A DNA stretch of 64,000 bases from SBAX01 sp964646605 (GTDB lineage Bacteria > Planctomycetota > Phycisphaerae > UBA1845): positions 1 through 64,000 of the forward strand of contig CAZYEX010000106.1 of NCBI GenBank assembly GCA_964646605.1, written 5' to 3'. Shown piece after piece: positions 24,684 through 32,740 of the stretch. The notes below the pieces were generated by a model that worked only from the letters and a program-made list of their open reading frames with translations, had not been told where the DNA came from and did no database searches. Positions within the stretch are counted from its first letter, which is position 1. Each line of letters starts with the position of its first letter. The position numbers and the translations under genes are program-made.

Positions 24684-25098
24684 GTTTCGCCTGACGCGTC
24701 GCGTGCAGTTCGCCGAGACCGATATGGCCGGCGTGCTGCACTTCGCCAATTACTTCCGCTATATGGAAGAAATCGAACACGCATTCTGGCGATCGCTGGA
24801 CTTGAGCGTCTATTTGCGGGACCGCGAGCCGCATATCAGTTGGCCGCGGGTCGCCGTCCAGTGCGACTATTCCACGCCGCTCCGCTTCGAGGATGAAGTC
24901 GAGCTGTGTATGAAGATCACGAATGTGGGCACGAAGTCGCTCGGCTATGAAGTCGAGTTCTTACACCGGGGTGAGCGTTGTGCACTGGGGAAAATCACTG
25001 CCGTGTGTTGCGTGACCGGTCCGCGCGGCGATTTTTCTGCAACCGCTATTCCCCCTGAAATCCGCCAGACGTTGGAGAATGGCGGGAAACAGGGCTAG
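24673..25098 (+). CDS. 4HBT-type acyl-CoA thioesterase
   Basis: 141 residues, one hotdog domain. VQFAETDMAGVLHFANYFRYME contains Asp17 in the ETDxxG(V/I)xxNxxY motif of 4-hydroxybenzoyl-CoA thioesterase-like enzymes. It would hydrolyse an acyl- or aryl-CoA. The start lies inside the end of the symporter gene. Placement with an acyl-activating enzyme and a possible 4-hydroxybenzoate-forming enzyme is suggestive. The closest family (YbgC or 4HBT proper) cannot be separated by eye. Confidence 0.85.
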   Translation: MAAEFRLTRRVQFAETDMAGVLHFANYFRYMEEIEHAFWRSLDLSVYLRDREPHISWPRVAVQCDYSTPLRFEDEVELCMKITNVGTKSLGYEVEFLHRGERCALGKITAVCCVTGPRGDFSATAIPPEIRQTLENGGKQG

Positions 25099-25126
25099 CC
25101 GGTAGTCTTGACGGATGGAGAATGCG

Positions 25127-25585
25127 ATGAAGCTCTGGCCGATCTTTGTAGGTGTGACGATCCTCTGTTGGGGTGCATATGTGCCCACCATTCATCACGG
25201 ACAGAAGGCCTTCGAGAGCCCGAACAGCGCACTGCGGGCGTTTCTTTTCGTGGGCGTCGCCTATTTCCTCATGGCCGTCGCGGCGCTTGGATACATGGCA
25301 TTGACCCGCTCCGAGCCGATGGAGTTCACCCGCGCGGGAGTCAGTGTTTCCACGATCGCGGGGATTCTCGGGGCGCTGGGCGCTCTGGGCGTGGTCTTTG
25401 CCCTCAAGGAGGGCGGCAAGCCGTTGTATGTGGCCCCGCTGGTGTTCGCCGGAGCGCCGGTGGTCAATACCATCGTTTCCATGCTGTGGGATAAGCCCGC
25501 CCGCTCACCGAGCGTATGGTTCTATTGTGGGATTCTGTTGGCGTGTTTCGGCGCGGCGTTGGTGCTACGGTTCAAGCCGGCATGA
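25127..25585 (+). CDS. Small DMT-like membrane protein
   Basis: 152 residues from the ATG with GGAG six bases upstream; ATG 25115 is an alternative. About five hydrophobic helices are seen: LWPIFVGVTILCWGAYVP, FLFVGVAYFLMAVAALGYM, VSTIAGILGALGALGVVFAL, LVFAGAPVVNTIVSML and VWFYCGILLACFGAALVL. This resembles one EamA half of drug/metabolite transporters. Its last bases overlap the start of the next gene. It is probably the last membrane component of the run. Substrate unknown. Confidence 0.7.
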   Translation: MKLWPIFVGVTILCWGAYVPTIHHGQKAFESPNSALRAFLFVGVAYFLMAVAALGYMALTRSEPMEFTRAGVSVSTIAGILGALGALGVVFALKEGGKPLYVAPLVFAGAPVVNTIVSMLWDKPARSPSVWFYCGILLACFGAALVLRFKPA

Positions 25586-26859
25586 AAAGCTCGAAGTTCG
25601 AAATTCAAAGTTCAAAGAAAGCGATCTCTGGTCACTTCGTGCCTTCGTGCCTTCGTACCTTCGTGCCTGTTTCTTTGAACTTCGAACTTCGAACTTCAGT
25701 CTTCGCGGCGGTGGGGTGCTTGTACTTGGCGAGTACCGCACCCGCCGCGAATTGGTCCCTGTTCCGCGGCGATCCCCAAGGGACCGGCGTCGCCAGGGAG
25801 GATCTGAACCCGCCGCTTGCAGTCCTTTGGAAACTCGAACTGAACGAACCGGTCGCTTCGACGGCGGCGATCGTGGACGGCGTCGTTTACGTCGGCGCCG
25901 ACGACGAGGCCCTCCACGCCATCGACCTGGAAAGCGGCAAGGAACTTTGGAAGTATCCGGCGAAAGGCGCGGTCCGCGCCGGGATTACCGTTCTCGACGG
26001 GGTCATCTACGTCGGCGATCAGGAAGGGACGATGCACGCCATAGACGCGAAGTCTCACCAAGCCAAATGGACCTTTGCCACCGAGGGCGAGGTCGTCTCC
26101 GGAGTGAATCACCACGACGGGCGGTTGGTCTTCGGTTCGTACGACTCGCACGTGTACTGCCTCAACGCCGCGGACGGGACTTTCGTTTGGAAGTTCGAGA
26201 CCGGCGGGCGAGTCCACGGCACGCCGGCGATCCGCGACGGAAAAGTCATTGCCGCGGGGTGCGATGAACATCTGCACGTTCTGAACCTGTCCGACGGGGC
26301 GTCGGTACGGAAGGTCAGCATGGGGTCGGTTTCGGGGGCGTCGGCGGCTATCGACGAGACGAAGGCCTTTGTGGGAACCTACGGACATCAGTTTCTGGCC
26401 TTGGACTGGCAAAAAGGCGAGGTTCTCTGGCGGTTCGAGGACGCCGACCGACAATTTCCCATACTTTCCAGCGCCGCTATTTCCTCGGAAATGGTTATCG
26501 TAGGGGGCCGAGATAAGCGGATCCGCGGGCTGGATCCTCAAACCGGGCAGCAGAAATGGTGGTTCGTCACCGGGGGGAAGGTGGATTCCTCGCCGGTGAT
26601 CGCCGGATGGACCGCGTACGTCGGCTCGGCCGACGGGAACCTCTATGCCCTCGGTGTAAGAAACGGAGGCGAGAGCTGGCGCTTCGAGAGCGGCGCGCCG
26701 TTCAGTGCTTCACCGGCCATCGCGGGCGGACGATTGGTCATCGGCAATGAGGACGGTGTCGTTTATTGCTTCGGTAAGGAGCCGCCCAAGCCCCTGACCG
26801 AGAAAGAGAAAAAGGCGAATATAATCTCGAAGACGCTGCGTCCCGGCGGACAGCCCTAG
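25582..26859 (+). CDS. PQQ-type beta-propeller protein with a repeat-built N-terminus
   Basis: 425 residues from an ATG overlapping the preceding stop. About seven blades carry motifs such as YVGADDEALHAIDLESGKELWKY and YVGSADGNLYALG, typical of PQQ/BamB-like propellers, with an exported-looking APAANWSLFRGDPQGTG start to the mature domain. The first 40 residues (KSSKFEIQSSKK... FVPVSLNFELRTS) are encoded by a 103-base inverted repeat (25594-25696), so the original signal-peptide n-region seems to have been replaced. A GTG start after the repeat (about 25711) is possible but gives no positive n-region. Confidence 0.8.
   Translation: MKSSKFEIQSSKKAISGHFVPSCLRTFVPVSLNFELRTSVFAAVGCLYLASTAPAANWSLFRGDPQGTGVAREDLNPPLAVLWKLELNEPVASTAAIVDGVVYVGADDEALHAIDLESGKELWKYPAKGAVRAGITVLDGVIYVGDQEGTMHAIDAKSHQAKWTFATEGEVVSGVNHHDGRLVFGSYDSHVYCLNAADGTFVWKFETGGRVHGTPAIRDGKVIAAGCDEHLHVLNLSDGASVRKVSMGSVSGASAAIDETKAFVGTYGHQFLALDWQKGEVLWRFEDADRQFPILSSAAISSEMVIVGGRDKRIRGLDPQTGQQKWWFVTGGKVDSSPVIAGWTAYVGSADGNLYALGVRNGGESWRFESGAPFSASPAIAGGRLVIGNEDGVVYCFGKEPPKPLTEKEKKANIISKTLRPGGQP
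25594..25696. repeat. Inverted repeat element at the 5' end of a propeller gene
   Basis: The left arm 25594-25620 (AAGTTCGAA... AAAGAAA) and right arm 25670-25696 (TTTCTTTGAAC... GAACTT) are complementary at about 25 of 27 positions. The 49-base spacer contains four units of CCTTCGTG or CCTTCGTA. The arms use the same GTTCGAAGTTCAAAG units as the repeat in the dehydrogenase gene at 17000. In mRNA this would form a long hairpin starting about 12 bases after the start codon. Confidence 0.8.
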
Positions 26860-26904
26860 GCGAAATCGAACTGAGAACTTACTTCGAAACGAAAGGAAAG
26901 GCGT

Positions 26905-28143
26905 ATGTCCAGAACATTCCGTAATCAGTTGGTGGTCGCGGTCGCGGTATTGCTTCCCTCGACTGCGGCACTTGCCCAATGGAAACAGTGGGGAGGGCCC
27001 AATCAGGACTTCACCGTAGATGCCAAGGGGCTGGCTGCAACCTGGCCCGAGACGGGACCCAAGCAGCTGTGGAAGCGCGAACTGGGCGACGGATACTCCG
27101 CCATCCTGGCCGACGGCGGACGGCTCTACACCATGTATCGCGGAAGTGACAAGGAGATCGTCATTGCCATGGACGGCAAGACTGGCAAGACGATCTGGGA
27201 GCACAAGTATGACTCCGCTCCCAGCGCCGGACACGTGCGTGAATTCGGCGAAGGGCCGCGCTCCACGCCGCTCATCGACGGCGACCGCATCTACACCGTC
27301 GGCGTCGCCGGAGTCATGCACTGCCTGAACAAAGAGGACGGCAAGGTCTATTGGACGCACGATCTGTGGAAGGAGTTCGGCGGCAACAACCTCAACCACG
27401 GCTACTCCTCCAGTCCCATCGCCTACAAGGACACGGTGATCGTCCTGGTCGGCGGAAAGGGCGCCAGCGTCGTCGCGTTCGGCAAGAGTGACGGGGCCGT
27501 GGTTTGGAAGAACCAGGACTTCGAAAACAGTTATTCGACTCCGAAGATCATCAAGATCGACGGTGAGGACCAACTGATCACCTTCATGGCCCAGGAAGCG
27601 ATCGGATTGAACCCTGCCAATGGAGATCTGAAATGGCGGCTCGAACATCAGAACCAGTGGAAACAGAACGTCTGTATGCCTATCTGGCATCCCGAAAGCC
27701 GCACACTGTTTCTTTCCTCGACGGACGCCGGGGCCAAGGGACTACGCCTGACCAAGGACGGCGACAAGACCAAAGTCGAGGAAGTGTGGTCGAGCCGCAA
27801 GATCCAGTTCTATCATGTGACCTCGATCAACATCGGCGACTACGTCTACGGGACCACTGGCGCCCAAGCGCCGGCGTTCTTTGCCGCAATCAACCTCAAG
27901 ACCGGCGAACTGGCTTGGCGGGAACGAGGGTTCGCCAAGGCGACGTTCCTTCATGCCGACGGAAGGTTCATCATTCTCGACGAGGACGGTCAACTAGCCT
28001 TGGCCACTGCTTCGCCCGAGGGACTAAAGGTCCATTCCAAGACCAACATCCTGGAGCGCGTAACCTGGACCGTCCCCACGCTCGTGGGAAAGAGCCTCTA
28101 CGTACGGGACAAGAAGAACATTGTGGCACTGGATTTAGGATAA
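26905..28143 (+). CDS. Secreted PQQ-type beta-propeller, array member 1
   Basis: 412 residues, with a ribosome binding site in AAAGGAAAGG and a signal peptide ending ALAQ. The mature protein opens QWKQWGGPNQDFTVDAKGL and closes YVRDKKNIVALDLG, the same frame as the three genes that follow. Internal repeats of the type TVGVAGVMHCLNKEDGKVYW are propeller blades. Family members include BamB-like and quinoprotein-dehydrogenase-like proteins; no catalytic residues for PQQ binding could be assigned, so an enzymatic role is not claimed. N-terminally it is closest to array member 4. Confidence 0.85.
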   Translation: MSRTFRNQLVVAVAVLLPSTAALAQWKQWGGPNQDFTVDAKGLAATWPETGPKQLWKRELGDGYSAILADGGRLYTMYRGSDKEIVIAMDGKTGKTIWEHKYDSAPSAGHVREFGEGPRSTPLIDGDRIYTVGVAGVMHCLNKEDGKVYWTHDLWKEFGGNNLNHGYSSSPIAYKDTVIVLVGGKGASVVAFGKSDGAVVWKNQDFENSYSTPKIIKIDGEDQLITFMAQEAIGLNPANGDLKWRLEHQNQWKQNVCMPIWHPESRTLFLSSTDAGAKGLRLTKDGDKTKVEEVWSSRKIQFYHVTSINIGDYVYGTTGAQAPAFFAAINLKTGELAWRERGFAKATFLHADGRFIILDEDGQLALATASPEGLKVHSKTNILERVTWTVPTLVGKSLYVRDKKNIVALDLG

Positions 28144-28179
28144 GCGGCGAGGGAACCCTCGATCGTGGAAAGGACCAGT

Positions 28180-29442
28180 ATGAGACCCAACACTCGCACA
28201 GTCGGTCGCCGGCGCCGGACTGTCGGCATCGTACTTGGCGGCTTCTTCGCCGTCGGACCCGTGTTCGTGTTCGCCCAATGGCCTCAGTGGGGCGGAGTGA
28301 ATCGCGACTTCGTGGTCTCGACGTCGGGACTGGCGGCGCAGTGGCCCGCGGACGGCCCCAAGAAAGTATGGGACCGCGAACTCGGCGCCGGCTACTCCGC
28401 GATCGTCGTCGACCAAGGCGTGCTCTATACCATGTATCGCACGGGCGATGACGAGGTCGTCGTCGCGCTGGATGCGGAAACGGGGAAGACCCGGTGGGAG
28501 AAAAAATACCCGGCGCCGCTCTTCGAGGGCATGGAGACGCAATACGGAAAGGGACCGAACTCCACTCCGCTGGTACACGGCGACTATCTGTACACCATCG
28601 GTGTCGCCGGTCTGCTGCACTGTCTGGAAAACAATTCCGGCAAGGTCGTTTGGTCCGCGGACCTTCGTCAGTCCCAGGGGGCCAAGATGCCGGAGTTCGG
28701 GTATTCCGCAAGCCCTTTGGCCTACAAAGACCGGCTTATCGTTCCCGGGGGCGGACCGGGTTTCGGCGTGTATGCGTTCGACCTGAAGAGCGGGTCGATC
28801 CTATGGAACAAGCACGATTTTGTGAATGTCTATTCGTCGCCCATTCTGATTCGCGTCGGCGGCGCGGATCAAGTGGTGTTATTGGCGGACACACAAGTCA
28901 TCGGCTTCAATCCCATGGACGGCGAACTCCGCTGGAAGTTTCCGCATGAGAATCAGTGGAAGACCAACATCAGCACGCCGGTCTGGGGTGAAGACCAGCT
29001 GCTATACATCACTTCGGGCGGCGAAGCCGGCAGTCGCGCGCTGCGCTTGACCCCTGACGGCGACAACACGAAAGTCGAGGAGGTATGGGGAAGCAAGAAG
29101 ATGTCCATTGGCCAAGGCAACGTCGTCCGCGTCGGCGACTTCGTCTATGGTTCCAGCGGAAACGAGGGACCGATGTTCCTGACGGCCATCAACGTCAAAA
29201 CCGGCGAACTCGGCTGGCGCGAACGTGGATTCTCCAAAGCCATGTTGTTGTACGCGGATGGAAAGTTGATCGTTCTCGATGAGGACGGCAATCTGGCCTT
29301 GGCCCAGGCCTCGCCCACGGAACTGAAGGTCGGGGCCAAAGTGCAAATGCTCAAGAAGCCGTCCTGGACGGGGCCGACCTTGGTCGGCAAACGATTGTAC
29401 CTGCGGGACACGGAGCGCATCATGGCCTTGGACGTGGGGTAG
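28180..29442 (+). CDS. Secreted PQQ-type beta-propeller, array member 2
   Basis: 420 residues from ATG 28180, six bases after AAAGGA; a GTG 15 bases upstream is weaker. The n-region GRRRRTVGIVLGGFF is unusually arginine-rich and could direct Tat export; the signal ends VFAQ. The mature start QWPQWGGVNRDFVVSTSGL and C-terminus YLRDTERIMALDVG match the other array members. The gap to member 1 is 36 bases. Confidence 0.85.
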   Translation: MRPNTRTVGRRRRTVGIVLGGFFAVGPVFVFAQWPQWGGVNRDFVVSTSGLAAQWPADGPKKVWDRELGAGYSAIVVDQGVLYTMYRTGDDEVVVALDAETGKTRWEKKYPAPLFEGMETQYGKGPNSTPLVHGDYLYTIGVAGLLHCLENNSGKVVWSADLRQSQGAKMPEFGYSASPLAYKDRLIVPGGGPGFGVYAFDLKSGSILWNKHDFVNVYSSPILIRVGGADQVVLLADTQVIGFNPMDGELRWKFPHENQWKTNISTPVWGEDQLLYITSGGEAGSRALRLTPDGDNTKVEEVWGSKKMSIGQGNVVRVGDFVYGSSGNEGPMFLTAINVKTGELGWRERGFSKAMLLYADGKLIVLDEDGNLALAQASPTELKVGAKVQMLKKPSWTGPTLVGKRLYLRDTERIMALDVG

Positions 29443-29538
29443 TTCCACGTTCGGCTGGACCGGCAATGATCTCGGCTTTGGCGGCGTGCGGCGATGAGAG
29501 AACCCATGTACGCCCGGAATGATGAGTGGAGATATACA

Positions 29539-30819
29539 ATGAGAAAAGGCGCCACTACATTCTCGCGATGCGATACAGTCGGTATGGCGGCACTGACGAT
29601 CGCGTGCGGCGCGATTTCGGCCTTCGCTCAGTGGCCGCAGTTCGGCGGTCCCAACCGCAACTTTAGCGTCGAGGCCACGGGACTTGCGGACAAGTGGCCG
29701 GACGGCGGGCCGAAGAAGGTCTGGAGCCGGAAGCTCGGCGCGGGCTTTTCCTCGATCATCGTGGACGGCGGCCGCCTGTACACGATGTACCGAAGCGGCT
29801 CCGACGAGATCGTCGTGGCCGTGAACGCCGCCGATGGCAAGACCGTGTGGGAGCGGAAGTACTCGGCCCTTCCTCCGAAAGGCATCATGGCCCAGCACGG
29901 CACGGGCCCCAACGCTTCGCCGGTCATGGTCGGCGACTTCATCTACACCTTCGGCGTCGCCGGACACCTTCATTGCCTGCGCAAGGAAAACGGCGACGTG
30001 GTGTGGTCGAAGGACTTGATGAAGGATCTCGAGGCCAAGTCGCCGCAGTATGGATTTTCCTCCACGCCGGTCGCCTACAAGGATCGACTGATCGCCGCCG
30101 TCGGCGGCGCCGGCTGCGGCGTCGTCGCTTTCGATCTCAAAACCGGAAACGTGGTTTGGCGGAAACACGACTTCGGCACGAGCGGCGATGGCATATACTC
30201 GTCCCCGATCGTCGCCAACGTCCAGGGTGAGGACCAGATCATTCTGTTGAATGGCACGGACGTGGTCGGAATGGACCCCGGAAATGGCGACATCCTCTGG
30301 AGTCACCCGCACACCAATCAGACCAAGGTCAACATCACGACCCCCATTTGGGGTGCGGATGGGATCCTCTTCATCTCCTCGGGCGGTGCTGGAGGGCGTG
30401 GGCTCAAGATCGTAAAGACCGAGGGGAGGTTCAAGACCACGGAGGTCTGGGCCTCGCAGAAAATGGACGTGGCCATCACCAACGCGGTGAGAAACGGCGA
30501 TTTTGTCTACGGATCCTGCGGCTTTCAGGGCCCCGCGTTCTTCACCGGGATCAACGTCAAGACGGGCGACATCTTGTGGCAGGAACGAGGTTTCGCCAAA
30601 GCCAACGTCCTCTTCGCCGACGGCAAGCTCATCCTGTTGGACGAAAACGGCAACCTGGGCTTGGCCGTCCCGTCGACCGGAACACTCGACGTTCGCTCGA
30701 AGATAGCGATGTTCAAGAGCCCGGCCCGAACCGTGCCGACGCTCGTAGGGCAGAAGTTGTTCGTTCGGGATAACGAGGTGATGATGGCTCTGGACGTCGG
30801 CGCTGCGAGCAAGCCGTGA
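29539..30819 (+). CDS. Secreted PQQ-type beta-propeller, array member 3
   Basis: 426 residues from ATG 29539; the frame is open upstream, but the signal peptide (TVGMAALTIACGAISAFAQ) fits this start. The mature protein opens QWPQFGGPNRNFSVEATGL and ends FVRDNEVMMALDVGAASKP, six residues longer than its siblings. Blade motifs include TFGVAGHLHCLRKENGDVVW. It is most similar by eye to member 2. Confidence 0.85.
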   Translation: MRKGATTFSRCDTVGMAALTIACGAISAFAQWPQFGGPNRNFSVEATGLADKWPDGGPKKVWSRKLGAGFSSIIVDGGRLYTMYRSGSDEIVVAVNAADGKTVWERKYSALPPKGIMAQHGTGPNASPVMVGDFIYTFGVAGHLHCLRKENGDVVWSKDLMKDLEAKSPQYGFSSTPVAYKDRLIAAVGGAGCGVVAFDLKTGNVVWRKHDFGTSGDGIYSSPIVANVQGEDQIILLNGTDVVGMDPGNGDILWSHPHTNQTKVNITTPIWGADGILFISSGGAGGRGLKIVKTEGRFKTTEVWASQKMDVAITNAVRNGDFVYGSCGFQGPAFFTGINVKTGDILWQERGFAKANVLFADGKLILLDENGNLGLAVPSTGTLDVRSKIAMFKSPARTVPTLVGQKLFVRDNEVMMALDVGAASKP

Positions 30820-30925
30820 CATCGTATGGCACGGCGGGGAGGGCAAAGTTCCAGTTTGCCCATGACGGAAGGGCGCAAGGCTTGCCCGGAGGAAATCTGG
30901 GCCGACCCGTGTTCGGGGCATTCGT

Positions 30926-30946
30926 CGTCACCCACAAGGGGTGACG
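30926..30946. repeat. Short palindrome between array members 3 and 4
   Basis: CGTCACCC (30926-30933), loop ACAAG, GGGTGACG (30939-30946): a perfect 8-base stem without a T-run. It is another REP-like hairpin of the region. Confidence 0.55.
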
Positions 30947-30978
30947 CTACATTGGACGCGTTTTGCGGGAGTCTATCC

Positions 30979-32268
30979 ATGAATCGAAGAACCTGGAACT
31001 TTGTTACGGTCGTCGCGCTCGCATGGATCGCGTCTCCCGTGCACGCGCAGTGGTTGCAGTGGGGCGGGCCGAACCGCAACTTCACCGTCGACGCCAAGGG
31101 GTTGAAGGACAAGTGGCCCGACGAGGGGCCCAAGCAGCTATGGAAGCGCGACCTTGGCGACGGGTACGCCACGGTCGTCGCCGACGGCGATCTGCTCTTC
31201 ACCATGTATCGCGTGGGCACGGATGAGTTCGCCATCGCCCTCGACGCCAAGACCGGCAAAACGGTTTGGGAGCACAAGAACTCCTCGCCGTTCACTTCGG
31301 AGATGGCCGAGTTTGGAGCGGGTCCGCACACCACGCCGACCGTGGTCGGCGATCGCGTCTACACCATCGGCACCAACGCCGTGATGCACTGTTTCGAGAA
31401 GAAAACCGGGAAAGTGCTGTGGAAGCATGATCTACCGGCCGAGTACAAAGCGCCCGTCCCCAGTCGCGGATACGGCGTCAGTCCGATCGCGTACAAGAAT
31501 ACCATCATTGTCGCCGTGGATCGGGAGCGCCCCGAAGGCGAGGGAGCGGCGGGCGGCGAGAAAAAGGAGGCCGCGCCAGGTCAGGCCCAATCGCTCATGG
31601 CCTTCGATCTGGAAACCGGCAGCATGGTCTGGAAGGCGCAGGACTTCGAGATGAGCTACGCCTCGCCGATCCTCATCAACTTCCAGGGCGAGGAGCAACT
31701 GGTCATCTTCACGGGCGCGGAACTCGCGGGCCTCAATCCGACCAACGGCGAATTGCTCTGGTCGCATCCCCACAAGACCCAGTTTGGGGCGAACCTCAGC
31801 ACTCCCCTATGGAACGGCAAGGACACGCTGTTCAGTTCCGCGGCCTACGATTCCGGAAGCCGCGCCGTGAAGTTGACCAAGAAAGACGGCAAGACCGTTC
31901 CGGAAGAACTTTGGTACAGCCGCAAGATGCGCATGCACCACGGCAACGCCGTGCAGATCGGCGACTACGTATACGCCTCGAGCGGCGACTTCGGTCCGGC
32001 GTTTTTCATGGGTGTGGAACTGAGCACCGGAAAGATCGCCTGGCGGGAACGAGGGTTCTCGAAATCCACCTGCCTTCTCGCGGACGGAAAGCTCATTCTG
32101 CTCGACGAGGACGGTAATCTGGCGCTAACCACGGCGACGCCGGAGGGGTTCAAGGTCCTTGCCAAATGCAAGCTGACGGAGAAATACTCCTGGGCCGCGC
32201 CGACGCTCGTCGGCACGAAGCTGTACGTGCGCGACCGCAAGCAAATTGTGGCCCTCGATTTGGGATAG
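30979..32268 (+). CDS. Secreted PQQ-type beta-propeller, array member 4
   Basis: 429 residues from ATG 30979, with signal peptide RTWNFVTVVALAWIASPVHAQ. The mature start QWLQWGGPNRNFTVDAKGL and end YVRDRKQIVALDLG are nearly those of member 1. It carries an extra charged loop, ERPEGEGAAGGEKKEAAPGQ, between blades at about residues 180-200 that the others lack. The gap to member 3 is 159 bases and contains a palindrome. Confidence 0.85.
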   Translation: MNRRTWNFVTVVALAWIASPVHAQWLQWGGPNRNFTVDAKGLKDKWPDEGPKQLWKRDLGDGYATVVADGDLLFTMYRVGTDEFAIALDAKTGKTVWEHKNSSPFTSEMAEFGAGPHTTPTVVGDRVYTIGTNAVMHCFEKKTGKVLWKHDLPAEYKAPVPSRGYGVSPIAYKNTIIVAVDRERPEGEGAAGGEKKEAAPGQAQSLMAFDLETGSMVWKAQDFEMSYASPILINFQGEEQLVIFTGAELAGLNPTNGELLWSHPHKTQFGANLSTPLWNGKDTLFSSAAYDSGSRAVKLTKKDGKTVPEELWYSRKMRMHHGNAVQIGDYVYASSGDFGPAFFMGVELSTGKIAWRERGFSKSTCLLADGKLILLDEDGNLALTTATPEGFKVLAKCKLTEKYSWAAPTLVGTKLYVRDRKQIVALDLG

Positions 32269-32289
32269 GTTGGGAGCGCAGGATGATTA

Positions 32290-32368
32290 ACCCCTTCCAA
32301 GGGGTCGAAACCGGACGCGAGCCGCAGGCTTCAGCCTGCGCGGACGTCCGCGCGAGCTAAACCTCGCG
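32290..32368. repeat. Cluster of three small hairpins before tRNA-Ser
   Basis: CCCCTT/AAGGGG (32291-32304), CGCAGGCT/AGCCTGCG (32323-32330 and 32333-32340) and CGCGAG/CTCGCG (32351-32356 and 32363-32368) follow each other. The middle one is of the same type as the palindrome inside the radical SAM gene. They may end the propeller transcript, but none has a T-tail. Confidence 0.5.
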
Positions 32369-32390
32369 GCTCGCTGCAACGGAAAACGAA

Positions 32391-32477
32391 CGGAGAGGGG
32401 GGGATTCGAACCCCCGGTACACTTACGCGCACGCTGGTTTTCGAAACCAGTCCCATCAGCCACTCGGGCACCTCTCC
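32391..32477 (-). tRNA. tRNA-Ser (anticodon CGA)
   Basis: On the minus strand the acceptor arms are GGAGAGG (from 32477) and CCTCTCC, with discriminator G at 32391. The anticodon stem-loop is CTGGT-TTCGAAA-ACCAG, giving anticodon CGA (codon UCG). The T arm is GGGGG-TTCGAAT-CCCCC, and a long variable arm lies between, as expected for serine tRNAs. CCA is not encoded. Confidence 0.93.
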
Positions 32478-32740
32478 AAAATGGGGGTCAGCGAAGGTCA
32501 AGGGTTGCAAGGCGGCCCGGACTCTGGCAACTTGACCGCCCCGTCGCCCTCGACTCCCGTTTCCCCATTATCGTAGCGTGACGCCGCGGCGTCAAACGGG
32601 AGGCTCTTGCTCCCGGCGGCGGCCAACCGGATACTCGTGGGTTCGCGGCGCCGGCGGACGATGCCGACGCCCGTGCTAGACGAGAGAGTCCGCCCATCGC
32701 GGCACGCGGGCGAAGCAGGTGGTTCTGGGGAGGATCGAAC

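Noticed and set aside
22850..24694. A 614-codon plus frame out of phase with the symporter
   Set aside because: It is a shadow frame; the symporter in the other phase has membrane helices and family motifs, this one is arginine-rich and soluble.
29002..30921. A 639-codon minus-strand frame over propeller members 2 and 3
   Set aside because: Antisense shadow; its internal periodicity only mirrors the repeated propeller blades on the other strand.
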